From contig CM057140.1 of assembly GCA_029964075.1 (NCBI GenBank), positions 13,348,643 to 13,412,642 on the forward strand: a stretch of 64,000 nucleotides of DNA. The letters run 5' to 3'. The translations under genes and the position numbers were made by a program. Positions 39,282 through 52,202 of the stretch are shown here, piece by piece; within the stretch, counting starts at the first letter, position 1, and each line of letters begins with the position of its first letter. The stretch is from Patiria pectinifera (taxonomy: Eukaryota > Echinodermata > Asteroidea > Valvatida > Asterinidae). The notes below the pieces were generated by a model. The model was not told the DNA's origin and did no database searches. It saw only the letters and a program-made list of their open reading frames with translations.

Positions 39282-40746
39282 ATAGAAAGAATAATTCCGT
39301 TTGCAGCAAGAATCCCCCACAAATTGTATCAACGCATGACCTTGCGCCTAGATGGCCCTTCACCCTATCAAAAAACCCAACAACTAGTAACAAGTCTGTA
39401 CATTAGTCAATGAGTTTGCTTTGAAAATCTCATTAAGCAGGTAACTTAAACTTAAAAAAAATGAAAAGATACTAGGTTACATATTAGGTAGATCTGTGTT
39501 TTTTTATGGGAGTGGTATAGATTTCTAAGGCACATTAGAAAGCCAGACGAGGCGAAGACATTATTCCCATTGAACTACCGTTCTCCATATAATAGTTCAG
39601 TGTACGACATACGTGGATTCTTGGCAACTTTGGACCAGTTGGGCACAGATGATACCGAGCATAAAAAGAAGAGCGATCATGTTGTCATCATTGATCCAAG
39701 GCCACTCCCTTTGACATTAGTAATTTCTGGCCTTCGCTCTTCCCTTTCAAGCCTCTGGTCTTTCGGAATCCGCCGTGATCCGCCACAATGATCAGTCTGT
39801 CTTCGAAGTCCATCTAAAAATATAACCAGGCATTTTCTCTGGTTTGAATTATGGCCGACGTGGATCCTGTTGCTGACACCAAGCAATTGAAAAGAATCCC
39901 CTCCAAAAATCCCTAATTCTTTGAATTCCAGACGGAATTTTTTTTCAGGACTTTTTATCCCCGCCCGGGGGCTCAATCGTTTCACAGATTTGCGCCATCT
40001 ATGACATTTGGCATTCCGAATCCATTAATGGCTAACCAAAAATACAAACCTTTTTAAATTTTTTTTATTCTTAAACCTTGCCTTGAGGAGTTGAGATATC
40101 TTTACTTCAAACCCAATTATATTTTGCTCGTCTGTCCACATGGACTCTCAAGGAATTTAACCCAAGTTTTGAAAGCGAGAGCTGAGAAAGTGTGGTAGCT
40201 TTTTATGAGCATCTTACTTAATAAACCCAGAGCTTTACCGAGAACCAAGAGCTTTGCCGAGACCTTTTCAAGAAAATTCTTTTAAACTAAACTGTTATTG
40301 AATTTTGTCTTCTAAATGAGTGTTTTGGCTTGTTGATTTAGGGAATATTGACATCTTTTGTTAACCCCTCCTTAAAAAAAGTTCTCACTTTGCTACTGCC
40401 CTAGTGCCCCTACCCCCACCCCTGCCTGATAGCTATCATATGGAAACATGTTGTACAATGTTGTGCGGTAACAGTATAATTTTTCTTATCACTACTGGAA
40501 ATTCTTTGCAAGCCGGGAAATTTGATTTGTGTGTTCATACTGTTTATTTCATTTGGTAACAGAATGTAAGTTGTAACCTAATTACATGTCTGATTCTACC
40601 TCCATGGTCATATCTAGGGTCATCTGTGAACCTTTTGCCAGCTGTAAAGTAATATATGCCAGGAATGAGTTTTAATAGCTTCTGCTGGCTCTATTAGTGA
40701 CGTACTTGTGGATTGTACATTGCATACATGAAGGCCTACATATTTT
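39282..40746. other. no gene recognised
   Basis: This is unique non-coding sequence. Confidence 0.55.
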
Positions 40747-41021
40747 GAGGAGCGCTGTGGTCCAATGGTTACAGTGTTTGACTCGCCTGCCATGGAACCT
40801 GGGTTCGAACCCTGATGGGGAACATGGTGCTTGTGTTCTTGGGCAAGACACTTTACTACAATTGACTCTCTCCACCCAGGTGTATAAATGGGTACCTGTG
40901 AAGGTATGTACTAGCATGTGCTGATCGTGAGCTGCTGCAAGGACTGGTCTCATGGCCTGATGAACAGGGGTAATAATTGTAAAGTGCTTTGAGACCGTTG
41001 AACACCAAATATAAAATTTAT
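40747..41021 (+). repeat. tRNA-derived SINE with internal pol III promoter and core
   Basis: An A-box-like TGGTCCAATGG (40758-40768) and a B box GGTTCGAACCC (40802-40812) are followed by CTTGGGCAAGACACTTTAC, CTCCACCCAGGTGTATAAAT and GTAAAGTGCTTTGAGACCG. This is the usual order of a tRNA head plus a conserved core in marine invertebrate SINEs. It is not a functional tRNA gene: the acceptor stem does not pair. Confidence 0.8.
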
Positions 41022-43046
41022 TTCTAATGTACATTTTGTACATGTTCACATCCCTATTGGTAGAACTTTCTTTGGCTGTTTTGGTTTGATGATGGTGGTG
41101 TGGGGGAGGGGGGCTCAGTGCGTGCATCAGTTTTAACTGCAGAGCCACTGGAAAACACTTCGGTCCACCACCAGCCAAGCCAAGCAAGGCAGGCATGAAC
41201 CCCTCAAATGGGACTTTTGGAAACTCCCCAAGAAAATGTTACAAAATTTGAACTGTTGGGCAGCTTTTTGGGGGAACAATTTGTCATCTTTTTGAGGATG
41301 CCCATCATCCTTGCCCCCCTCCTTAGGTCCCTGTTCACAAACTTTCATGTCTTAGAGAAACACTTCGTTGAGATTACTCAATCTCATAAATCAGTCTGCA
41401 GTATTAGAATCAAATTTTAGAATGGAGGATTTTGTTCCCAAAAAATTTCAACCGTCACAGATTACAATTCTAATACATGTAGTTTACAAATCTGATTAAA
41501 GATTACAACTTGCCCTCTAGCTAGCAGAGCTTCTAACATTGTTCCAATCCCATCCCCACAAACGAAGCACATGTATCAGTTTTGGAAATTAAAAACCCAG
41601 TGTGGACACTAAATTGAAAGTTCATAGATGAAACGTTCAACCATCGGAGCGCAAGGAGCGCAGCGCACTGGGAGGCACTCAGCATTTTGTTTAGTGACCC
41701 TCGGTTGACTCGTGATCGGCGGTGGGAGGTTGTCTCACCACATGGCGTGGAGCATCCCCCCTGATTGATCCCAGTCACCGACTGCCTGTCAATCACAGGG
41801 AAGATGAGATAAATTGACGAGATGGTTTGACTGTTTAAAAATAAATTAAAAGAGATTGATTACCCGGTGGTGACCCAAAGGAATGTCTATTGTCCTTTGA
41901 CAGACGGAGTCACTGACTGACTAAATTGACTGACTAGCTGTATCAATGTTATCCTTAAACACTTTACCATACTGGCAAGCTGTCAAACTTTTTGTTAAGT
42001 CCAGTTTGATTAGGCAAGCTAAGCATGCTAAGTCTTGCCCAGATTCGTCAATTTAATTTGATGTACACAAAGTATTCATTAATAAAATTTCCTTCCACTC
42101 CCCCGGCATACTTTTAACAAACCAATGGAGGTCTTGACCAATATTGGCCCAAGTAATAGCAGGGCTCAGAATGCATGTTTTCATAGGAGGGTTAATTGTA
42201 GTTGTACAAATCAGTGGGTGTTTTTTGCAGGGCGCATACTGATTAAAATGGTTTCTTACTTGTAAATTTAATCAATAATATTATGCAATGTACATAACTC
42301 ACTTTACGCTGCCCTGTTCACCTGTGTGTTTTTTGGGTTTTTTTTGTATTTTTTTTTTTGGGGGGGGAGGGGAGAAATGTTATCGTTTAGTTGTCTCAAA
42401 TTGACATTGAAATGTATTAGAATGACAGTATTTTGTTCCTGGCTGGCTTGAATCAATTTGTGAAAATGATTTTTTTCCCCAAACAAATGACAATATTTTT
42501 TCCAATTGAAAATTTTGAAAAGTACAAAATATTTTTTATATTTTTGACCTGTTCTGAATTTTGCATTGCTGCACATCCACACGTCCTTGCCCCACACATC
42601 ATTATGAATGATTACACCAAGTTTCCTTCTTTCTTTTTTTGCTTGAGTGCAAGAATAAAGAAAGAGAATAATCTTGACCAATGGCATTCCTTGGTTGCGA
42701 TTCTCAGGGGAGCATTTTTGTCACAGCGAAATGGAGATTTATCGCGCTCCATCTGTTGAAGTCTTTTCCGACATGTCGTAAAAATGGCGCATAAATCCCC
42801 ATTTAGATTCCCGATGGGTTCGCGATAGGGACAACATCAAGCAAGTACTATCAAATGGCACATCGCATGATTGAGATTATGAGAGGAAAAAAAAGTGATT
42901 TTTCTGCCCGTTGAATAATTTGCTTTTCAAGTAAGAGTTATTTACAGGTTTTTCTTAGTGCCAAACTGTGACTACTTTGTTCTTGATTGGGTTGAACTTG
43001 GAGCACTGATGATTTTAAAAGGATTTGTATGTTTTGTGCTTGTTAA
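41022..43046. other. no gene recognised
   Basis: It contains the piggyBac-like MITE relic at 41950-42191 and T/G runs near 42340-42370. The rest is unique. Confidence 0.55.
41950..42191. mobile_element. relic related to the piggyBac-like MITE
   Basis: The right end, CATAGGAGGG|TTAA (TTAA 42192-42195), and blocks such as GCATACTTTTAACAAA match the element at 52203-52547. The left end is not recognisable and block order is partly changed. Confidence 0.4.
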
Positions 43047-43567
43047 AGGGAATGTACATCATTGGCTTTTGCTGTAATTTTCAGAAATGAACTATTTGAG
43101 GGGTTAGTATAATAGATCAAATATTGTTACACTGACATGTTTGAAGTTTTGTGTTCGAAAATGCTGGAAAACCAAGGAAAACAAAAATGTTCAAGTAGTC
43201 TGGTTCCCGGACTCCACTAAAGATGAAATGGATGAATTCCAAGATGCCGGAAAATTGTAAGGTAAGAGAACCAGTTTAGCTGGCCTGCACCCGTTCATAA
43301 ACATGTAACCAATAGCAAACAAAATTTGGACGGAAAAATGGTAAATTTGGAGCAGTGGTTGAAAAACAGTTGGGTTTTTCCAACGATGGTCGGCCGACCA
43401 CCGTTGGAAATTTATACAAAAATACCACTTTTCTTGAAAATGACTTCACACCAGGTGCCATAATTTTACAGGATGCTTTAGACTGTCACTTACCAACATC
43501 CTAGTAAGGTTTTTCATAAATATTCAGTAGTTTTGCTTTTCGATGTTTGCAAATGTTGTATATTCCT
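43047..43567. mobile_element. TTAA-flanked MITE (AGGGAATGTACA ends)
   Basis: TTAA lies at 43043-43046 and 43568-43571. The left end is AGGGAATGTACATCATTGG. The right end, inverted, is AGGAATATACAACATTTGC. A diverged reverse-orientation relative lies at about 59540-59866. Confidence 0.72.
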
Positions 43568-44515
43568 TTAACAAACAATGCAAATATTACTTTACCAATA
43601 AAAATAAAAGCAATGCTGGAATAGACCTGATGGGTTTGAGGCGTAGTCAGAGGACATCGCCTGGACAGGCATGAGTAAACCTTTCGTACATTTACGTTAC
43701 AAATTAAAAATATACAAAGGACATCCTCTGTGATACAGTACCTGGTGTGTATAAGGTCAATTGGCCTGTAATGTGTTATTAAATTTTTCTTTTAATATTG
43801 GAACGAGACCGTGGAATTGAATACTTGCTTGCAAGTTTCAAACATCTGCAGTCCAGTCAACTTGACGTTTTTATTGCTCGTGACTTGGCCTATTTGACCT
43901 ATTTGTCATCTTGGCAAGTCCTGTCATCTGATCCTCATCTTCTTCACTGACCAAATTATTTCCAACCCCCCCCCCACAACTCAACATCCTCCCTCTTCCC
44001 TCCCAAAAAAAGACGTAGTGTTGTGAAATCATTCCCTTCCACTCCGCCTTTATATCATCTAATCCGCCCTTGGGCAGATCAGCGACATTTAACGCTTTGG
44101 CCTGTCCCTCTGCCCTACAAACCTAAATATGGAATAGCACGATCCGTTGCCACGTTATCTATCCCTCACAATAACCGCTTCTACACGTACCGTTTTAAAT
44201 TCAATCAATAGGTACGTGGTGTCAATGAAATTATCGGGAGAGAAAGGCACGACAAGGCCTGACATACATTTCAGAATTTTTTTTTTCTTTTCGGTGGAAA
44301 GAAGATGGGATCGGGTGACCCTTTACAAACCAAATATTATTGAAATGAGATAGTGAACCCTGGGGTGGAGGCTGGTTTCAGGTTGAGAAGGGGGAGGCTT
44401 AAAGGCACAACCTCATGCTCAAGTTGACTATGTTGTTGTGGGTTTGTCTTTGTGTGATCTTCAAGCAGTTTTGAGACAACTGAAAAAAATTAAATGTATT
44501 TGAAAGCCATGAGGT

Positions 44516-44552
44516 ATCCACTTTATATTTATTTATTTATTTATTTAGTGCT
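44516..44552. repeat. TTTA microsatellite
   Basis: This is a short run of ATTT units. Confidence 0.8.
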
Positions 44553-45940
44553 GGTTTTAGAAATATGTCCAATAACGGCAAAATGAATTCAGGGTCTTTT
44601 TACAGAAATTTTTCGGAGAGTTTATTTCCAAAATGCGATATACGCCGTTTTCTTTCCTTTTGGAATCCTGCTCTCTGCTAGCTGCCTGAATGGAATTTCA
44701 ACGCCTGATTTTTACTTAAACACAACTTAAAAATACCGTAACGTGAAAACTGAAGTGAAGAAACAGCTGTTGTACTGGTTTGATTCTTTAAAGTTTCATA
44801 ATCGTGCAAAATTTTCGCCTTTTTCAAATAGAAACGTCTCGTCATGGAAATGAACTCTTCATTTTGACCAATTGAATAAGTACCTGCATCAATGCCAATT
44901 TTAATTAATTGTTCAAATAAATCCCAGCATAAACAAGAAACCTTTTGTAATTTTTTTCTGTTTTCTTTATTCGGTTGAAACTTTGAACAGTATAGTGTGT
45001 CTTAACTTATGAGATTTTTTCCCCACTTTCAACATCTGAAAAGGGCATCAAACGTTAATTTTCGCCTCAATTTTCTTTCTTTTTAATTTTGGGTTATCTC
45101 TGTCTAATGGCAGATTTTCCTGTGGTTTGTTGTTGTGCTTTCTTCTCTTATATATTGTATCATCTGTAAAAACCATCATCAGATAGAATAACAAATTTCC
45201 GTCCACCATTGGTTCAACTCCTATACCAAAATAATTAGTTGGTTTGATGCTCTCAACATCTGGTCCCCAAAGAATAATATGTCTGGGATTTTTGGCTGTC
45301 AATGGATTTTTTTTTCTGACTGCCGAGATATGGTAAACCAATTATGGAACACTGGCACATGAACAAAAATTGTTTGGTGGGGGGAGGGGGGGGGGTAGTT
45401 TAATTTGAGATGAGTTATGCTAGTGCTGCGTGACGTCTGCGTTTGCCGTTTACATCCCCACGGTTTACCAGTTTACTGGGGCAAAACAAGCACCGGGTTT
45501 TGCAGAGTTCAGCAATGTAGGAGTTGACGGATGGCTGAAATAACTCAAGTTCGTTCACCTTTGGACACCAAACTCCTGAGTGTCCTGTGTGCTGCAAAGA
45601 AGTTTGCAGAATTGACCAAGCAGGAGGGAGGCTGGTTTTTCAACACTAGGATTTGGTTCAATTTCATCCCTTCAAGACTGCAGGAGTGTCAGTCAGTGTT
45701 GGATTTGGGCAGACAATATTGGTCAGGGAAGGACCAACATTTAGCAAATGTCCGTGCTCAGGCCTATGGTCCTGTTAGTCTGTAGACTTCCCCCTTGCGT
45801 CCAGCAAGGGTCTATGATATGCGAGCAGATTCGGCGATTAATTTTTGCAAAACAAGATTGGTCTTGATCTCCAGATTCTGGCCATTCAGCGGGCGCATCC
45901 TTCGGGTCTTCTGTAACCTTTAAAATGGTACCCAAATTGA

Positions 45941-46060
45941 CCAATCAACGGCTCAGTCCACATTTTCATCGAAATGACGTCACAATTTCTAAAGTTGACT
46001 CTGATTGGCTGGCACGCAGGGTCGTATAAAATTTGCATGCCAGGATATATCAGACGTTTG
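45941..46060 (+). promoter_or_regulatory. candidate TATA-type promoter
   Basis: The order is CCAAT (45941), a full CRE TGACGTCA (45975-45982), inverted CCAAT ATTGG (46004-46008), TATAAA (46025-46030) and an octamer ATTTGCAT (46031-46038). The spacing suits a start near 46055-46060, about 2.4 kb before the first visible PET-gene exon. No first exon with a good donor could be defined. Confidence 0.3.
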
Positions 46061-46994
46061 TCTTGTGGCTCTGCACACAGGAATGTGTGATGCTCGCACT
46101 AGGGTCCTGTTCGGTCGGGCAACAATATCCCAAAACCAGGAAAAGCATAAGAGGAAACAGGTGTGGGTGGGTTTACGTCAGCCAATGAGAAAACTCATTT
46201 CCATGCTTTTAATCAGTCACAAGGAGTTAACCATTGAACACTCCAGACTCAAAAACCATTGAGTTTTAAGTAAACAGTTCAGGGAACTAGGCAGCCTAAT
46301 GCAAGAAGTTCCCGGATTTCTGCGTCCGCCAATATGAAAAAGAAGGGATTCAGTTTATTGTGCCCTTAACCACAGATCAGGAAAATGGTTTCATCTGAGG
46401 TTGCCTATTTTTCATACAGCTTTGCCCTCAGAACCAGGATGTCTGGAGCTTGTCTCACCCCACCCCCTTTCAGCTTTCTGTTTCCATACATGCAGCACGA
46501 AGGCAATAAATCATGCAGTTTATATGCAGCAGACTCTTAAACACATTAAACCACAGGCTTAGCAGTTTGAATACATTGCACCATCATGTACCATGAAAGA
46601 ATGTCGGTCTAGCTTGAGATCCATTCAATGGCATGCTATGTGTCATTATTAATACTGTGAATTTGGGATGAAACATGCTTCGCATTTACAGACAACCGGA
46701 ACCTTCATTTTCATACCTCAAAACCCAAGAGAATGAACGAGAATGAAGAGAATGAATAAGCATGACGGGAATGTGCTGCAGTAAGGATGTACAGATTTGG
46801 GGGTGGGGGAGGGGGTAAGTTTACATGTATGTCTGCAATGACTTTGAAAAAATACAAAGTAAGCAAAAAAGAGTTACAAATCCGTTTTCTTAATTTCATG
46901 TCAATTTAAGCAGGACTAAACATATACTCAGATAAGTATAGGTACGAGTTGGCATGTATTAGCATCAGTGCAGAGTTCTTGCGATGGATCATTA

Positions 46995-47170
46995 CAAATA
47001 CAAGTAAATCACAAGTCAATTCGCAAGTCCAGTCACAACTAACAGAAGACGAACAATAACAAAGGAATGCTTTCGTCAGAGTTCATTGGATAAGTTTTTG
47101 AGTTGACATGGGACTGGTCTTGAGGTCTTAATGATTGAGTTATGATTGATTTGTGATGACTTGTGATCAT
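46995..47170. repeat. second small member of the CACAAGTC/GACTTGTG foldback family
   Basis: The left arm is CAAGTAAATCACAAGTCAAT. The core is GACGAACAATAACAAAGGAA, nearly the same as at 3050. The right arm is GATTTGTGATGACTTGTGA. Confidence 0.6.
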
Positions 47171-48457
47171 CATAGTTACTTTGAATACGACACTTCTAAA
47201 CGACACTTCCTAGTGTCAGAGGTGTTTAACCCCGACTTATTTTTCAAATTACAGCTCTATCATTTCCCCTCCCCCCAACACACACCATGCCTTTTAAGTC
47301 TGGTTGTCTATAACTCCGTTGGCGCCCACGAATTCACCGTTCATCATTGCCCATCACATAGTCATGTCTCTCAGACGACTTGACACCCCCCCCCCCCCAT
47401 CGTTTCACAAGCTTGAGTGCGTGCCTGAAGAGCCGACATTAATGTCGCAATAACGAGTGCAGCACCATCTGTTTGGAACATGAATGGTTGGGCCTCGGGC
47501 CCCGTCTGACACTATGTTGTAGACTTTCGACCCCGTGACGGATCGTGTTCCCCTGACGGTTTTCATGTCACGTCCGCCAGTCTTGGCAAAACATTTTGTT
47601 GGCAATTTCAATAGATGAGGTATATTGTGTTTCTTTCCCCTTATATTGAAAGAAGTTGGAAACTTACCATAATGACAATCTGTTGTGAGGTTCACAGGGC
47701 TAGGGCACTTTCCAAAATCTTTCAATGTAAGAAAAATATTCTTTTTATTGGTGAAAATGTGTTTTTTTTGTTTGAAGTAAGTGACTCTGGAACAACTATG
47801 ACAAGAATCATTTTTGTGTCGCCTAAACAAAGTTTTGGGGGACACTTACCAGACCTAAATTCTGTATGACTGTATCTCGGGACGGTACGTTAAAGTTTAG
47901 GTTCAGTTTTTTTGTTTTTAATGTATAACTTCTACAAGTGACCCTTGGGTGGATCTGTCATTAGAGGTCATTGTTTAAATATGCTTCAAATGTTTCTTTC
48001 TCTACAGAATTTGATGGATTTTAATGCAACTTTGATGGAGGGATCTTTGGGTGGGGGTTCATCACACATCTTCTGAAATTGGAGATCAAAGGTCATCTAG
48101 GGGTCAATTGAGGTCATTGTTTAAAAATGCTCAAAATTTGACATTTTTTAAGAACGCAAAACATATAGGGATCGACCGCGAAAAAAGGCGACACGTGCGA
48201 TCCGCGGATCACTTTTCTTTTAGGTATTGGATATAAAAAAAATTATTCTCAGTGCGATTATTGACATACATTTTTGTTGAATTAAATTTAATGTTGCTAA
48301 GTTAATCTTATTGTGTTAAGCAAATGTTTGTGCTGACAAGCCCCATGAATTAGGACCCTTTTGCTGAGGACTTTGGTGTTGAAGCGTTGGTGGTGCATTG
48401 AGAATGAGTTTGATTTTTCGTTACTATTATTTTTTACTTTTCATTTCACTGTTTTAG
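47171..48457. other. no gene recognised up to the PET-gene acceptor
   Basis: The last ~150 bp before 48458 are T-rich, as expected for an intron 3' end. A minus-strand 146-codon ORF (47405-47845) has no motifs. Confidence 0.5.
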
Positions 48458-48543
48458 GTCTTCCCCTATGAGGAGGTGGATAAGGGCCAACCATGCCTGA
48501 GCTGCGGGGATCGGTGCCTAGGCTTCACTCCACACAAGTGGAG
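48458..48543 (+). CDS. PET/LIM-type gene, internal exon (Cys-rich motif before PET domain)
   Basis: The exon is 86 nt. It follows a pyrimidine-rich acceptor (AG at 48456-48457) and precedes a strong donor, AG|GTGAGT (GT at 48544). Reading from the first base gives 28 codons plus two bases. The peptide begins VFPYEEVDKGQPCL and carries CLSCGDRC and then HKW. This resembles the Cys-rich segment preceding the PET domain in testin, limpet and LMCD1-type cytoskeletal adaptor proteins. The two leftover bases (AG) complete an Arg codon with the first base of the exon at 62902, so the join is in frame. The exon opens in phase 0 and has no start codon, so upstream coding exons must exist. None could be recognised with confidence in the preceding 48 kb. 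The family usually acts at actin structures, junctions or muscle, which is established for relatives and not shown here. Confidence 0.85.
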
Positions 48544-49431
48544 GTGAGTTGTCACTCCTCTAATAATTAGTCAGTCAGAGACGATGCCATTGTCCAGGAC
48601 TCCAGGTGAGGCGGCATCTGGCTATGGCTAACTGTAATGCATGAGTCTATGGGAAGGCTTCAGCCGCTTCCATAGCCGTATGTGTAGTTGTAAGCCGCAG
48701 CCAAGCAATTTAGATGCAGCCTAAGGCTGTGTTTGAATCAACTGTTTTGCGGCTACGGCTCTTTATCATTGACACACTGCAGTGAATAAATCCATAGCCA
48801 TATGCAAACATATCAGTTTCAGACATGGCCTATTTGCCTGCAAACCATCGCAAACTATTTGCAGTTTAGCAATGGACTCCATGCATAGACCATTGAGGGC
48901 GCTGTTTCACATAGGAAGGTTATCCTGTCTGAAGGACGCCTTTACTTCACTGGTTCACCGATGCCATGAGCCATTTACTTACAGAATCGATGTGTACCAA
49001 GGAAGGTGGGCCAATTTCACTTTTGGGTAAAAAAAAAAGCTTCTTGTGGTAAAATGCCCTGCTTAAGAACTTCCCTCAGAAATTTTGCTGGGCTTAAATT
49101 CTAATAACGTGGACAGTGAAGTTCTCATACTTCTGCACTCAGCGCTGGCACTGGTATTTCTCGTCCATTTAGAAACGGCCTTACAAGACAGTATAAGGGC
49201 CGTATCAGTTGCCCAAACCTTTGCCCGTAAACTTTTGACTGCTAGTATTTTGGGGAAAGGTCAATACTTGATCTTATTTGAGCAAGAATGCTGCAATTAG
49301 ATATTGGAAGGTGTCAAAGTAGTAATCTGAAACTGCTTACTATTATGGAAGAATTCAGCTTGAGATGAATGATTTTTGCAAAGTCACACATCACATTATA
49401 TTTCTTCCAATTTTGTAACATAGCTTGGTAA

Positions 49432-49708
49432 GGCCAAAAAAAAACCCCAGTTCTGCTTCCGATTACATGGCATTTGAAAATAGGGTACATGTAGGTAGAT
49501 AGGGAATTTTTTTTTGGGGGGGGTGACATTTCTTTTTTTGGTTGTTGATCATATGAAGGTTTCTGCGTGTAGTCAAAGGTAAATAGGTAGCAATTGATGT
49601 TTTTTTCTTCTCCTTTCCCCCCCCCCCAAAAAAAAAAAATTGGGTTGGGCTGTCAAAATAGGGTAGGTAGGGTAACCGGAAGCAGAACTATTTTTTTTGG
49701 GGGGGGCC
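49432..49708. mobile_element. PIF/Harbinger-type MITE, family 3
   Basis: The element is 277 bp with TAA at 49429-49431 and 49709-49711. The left end is GGCC, an A run, then CAGTTCTGCTTCCG. The right end is CGGAAGCAGAACT, a T/G run, then GGCC. It lies in the large PET-gene intron. Confidence 0.75.
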
Positions 49709-50818
49709 TAACATTATTATTTTTTGTTTAGCCATTACTCATTGGTTTTGAGCTTATAAAATGTTATACCAAGTTTTGAAAAATGATTGCTTAAGTAATT
49801 TGTGCGGTTTATTTTGGATATGGGTCATCCTTTCCAAACTGCGACATTTTTCCCGTCCCTGTTACCACTGAACCTTGTCATTTGCCATTCAAGTAGCATC
49901 ATGAATGACTTCAAATGATTTTTTTATTTGTTGGGTAGGTACACATGTGTAGTTTGCCATTCAAAATCACTCTTGGAGGACGACTGCATTAAGGGGTTTC
50001 TCCGGAATTTTAAAAATCATGGATGCCAGATGTAACAGGGACAGGAAAAATGTGGAGCCCAGATTTATAGAATGAACATCATATGCGATCATTCCTGACA
50101 TTATGCGGCTTTTCCAAATCAGTTTCAAAGTACTTCAGCTCATTGGAAGAAGAAGAAAAAAAACAGCGACAGATTGATCAACAAATTTATTACCGATATC
50201 GACTGGTCCAGCATCCACCCCATATTCCTACAGTAATTGCGGCGATAATTCACATTGTCGTACATGTACATCAACCTTCAGTTTCCGACCTGCATGTAGC
50301 TCCATACACAGTTTCCTCAGCTCTGGATGCCGTTCATCTGAAGTGTCCTATTTATTTTTCCCCTCTGTGTTTGCTTTTTTTTGGTTTTTGGAGATCTAAT
50401 TTAATCTAAGGACCTTTTTTATCTCAGTGTCGGAGAGTAACTCGACTGGAGTGTAATGGATTGAAAGCTTTCGAGTGTTACTGATATCGGTCGAGACGAA
50501 GGGGCAAAATTACCCCCTTGTTTGTTTTTATCTAGGGAGTCAATTTTGGATTGCTTCTCTCCATTTTACCATCAATTTCCTGCCAATAATCTGTGTAAAT
50601 ATGCGTAGCCTGCACTCTTGTGAGCATTCTTTACAACAATGTGACGGGGATAAAAACAGACTTGGCGTGTCTGTTTTGCCCATCTTAGTGTTTCTGCTCC
50701 ACACTCTAGTGCTGCTCGGTTTTTTTGTTTGTTTTTGTTTTGGTTTAAGGTTAAAAAAGTAGTAGGCATAGTTCTCGCAAGCCTTGAAAATTGAGATTGA
50801 CTTTTTACTTTTTAATAA

Positions 50819-51010
50819 GGGAATAAACTGTGCTTGGCCAGTTTAACACAAGTATGTTAAAACCAGTTAGGGGCCTGGTCGCCAATAATTGTCGGAGCTG
50901 AAGGCAAGGGCCGTTATCCGAGTCGAGGCCTGTTATCCGAGTGGAGGCCCCTAGCCGGTTTTAAACATACATGGACTCGTTTAAAACTGGCCAAGCACAT
51001 ATTTATTCCC
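50819..51010. repeat. inverted-repeat element with GTTATCCGAGT core
   Basis: The arms 50819-50876 and 50945-51010 begin GGGAATAAACTGTGCTTGGC and end with its near complement GCCAAGCAC...TTTATTCCC. The core holds two copies of GTTATCCGAGTsGAGGCC. No clear target duplication was found. It lies in the PET-gene intron. Confidence 0.7.
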
Positions 51011-52202
51011 ATTCCTAAATACATTTCGGTTTTAGAAGTCGAAACAAATAAAAAATTAACAAATTTCCAACAATTTTGTTCAACAATTTTTGTGAAACAC
51101 ACCGCTGGACGCATCTATGGTATGTCATAATGTGCCTCGTGCACATAGTGCTAAAAAATCTCCTTATATGGAAATTGGCACGCACACAGCACGTACTGCG
51201 CGATGTGGCACAGAACGCAGGTATTGTGTTCAAAATCAGCCAGTGTTTTATCAGCTGTTTAAAACCACTCACGCGGCGGGCTCTCGACCAATAGGAATGG
51301 GTAAACTGTCTTAGGTATATGAATGCAAATTGTAAGCGTTTGTTGCTTTATTGAAATCAGAAACACTTGGATAAAACGTCTTTTTTAGTCACTGTATTGG
51401 TCACCTATCCTGCCCTACCTTTAAAGCATGGCTCTACTTTCGAACTTATTTTTGGCGGAGGGAGATATGTATTTGAGTGCAGTACCAATAGGTTTGCAAA
51501 TTTCCAAAATAAACAGCAAATTTCAGCAGTGCGCAATATTGTTTCAAAACCCCACTGGCTGTCAGGGTTAACTTTTGAAGGCATATCAAAATTTTGTTGG
51601 GGGTATGTTCAGGTATCTTTCGCATCACATTTCAGGTACAAAAGTACACCTCCTGTTCTGGTAAACAATTTCTAGCAATATTTCCCACAATAACACTTCT
51701 GTGGTGCATCCTGCTATCAGATATGAATCCCCCCCCCTCCCATCAGAGAGAATGATTTAGGGCTGTCAAGGACCTCAAAAAGTAAATCATTTTGATAACA
51801 TTCCGGGGCATCTGTGGAAGTTGCCAATTTAGAACATTAACCCCACAATCAGACAATCTGTAGCTCTTATTTGTCGGGAGCCAGTCACTGTAAATTTGAA
51901 GATGTGATCGCGTGACATCCGTACACAAACAGCGTATCTTCAGTATCAGCATTCAATCTTAAGTGGATGCTCTAAACCAATCATTTTGTTTGACAGGTCT
52001 GATGGAGAAGTGACACAGAATGTATCTGAACTCATGTGATAAGTGCATAGCTTCTTTTTTTTTTTGTGGGCCAGAAAACAAACACTACCTAGCCCTCCCT
52101 CAACGGCTAAAACCTTAGGTTTCCCTCGTCACTTTTGTCAAAACAGATAGCTCATGCACTGCTAAACTGACATCTTTCTTTTGGAAGAATGTGCAAGTTA
52201 AA

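Larger units (their letters stand above)
43572..46994. other. no gene recognised
   Basis: It holds the TTTA microsatellite and the promoter-like cluster. ORFs at 45531-45785 and 46005-46262 show no family resemblance and no matching splice phase for the PET gene. Confidence 0.5.

Noticed and set aside
40747-40820. Functional tRNA gene
   Set aside because: A and B boxes are present but the acceptor and anticodon stems do not pair, and the SINE core follows directly.
40672-41196. 174-codon minus-strand ORF
   Set aside because: It is antisense to the SINE. The B-box region translates to the familiar SGFEPRF string.
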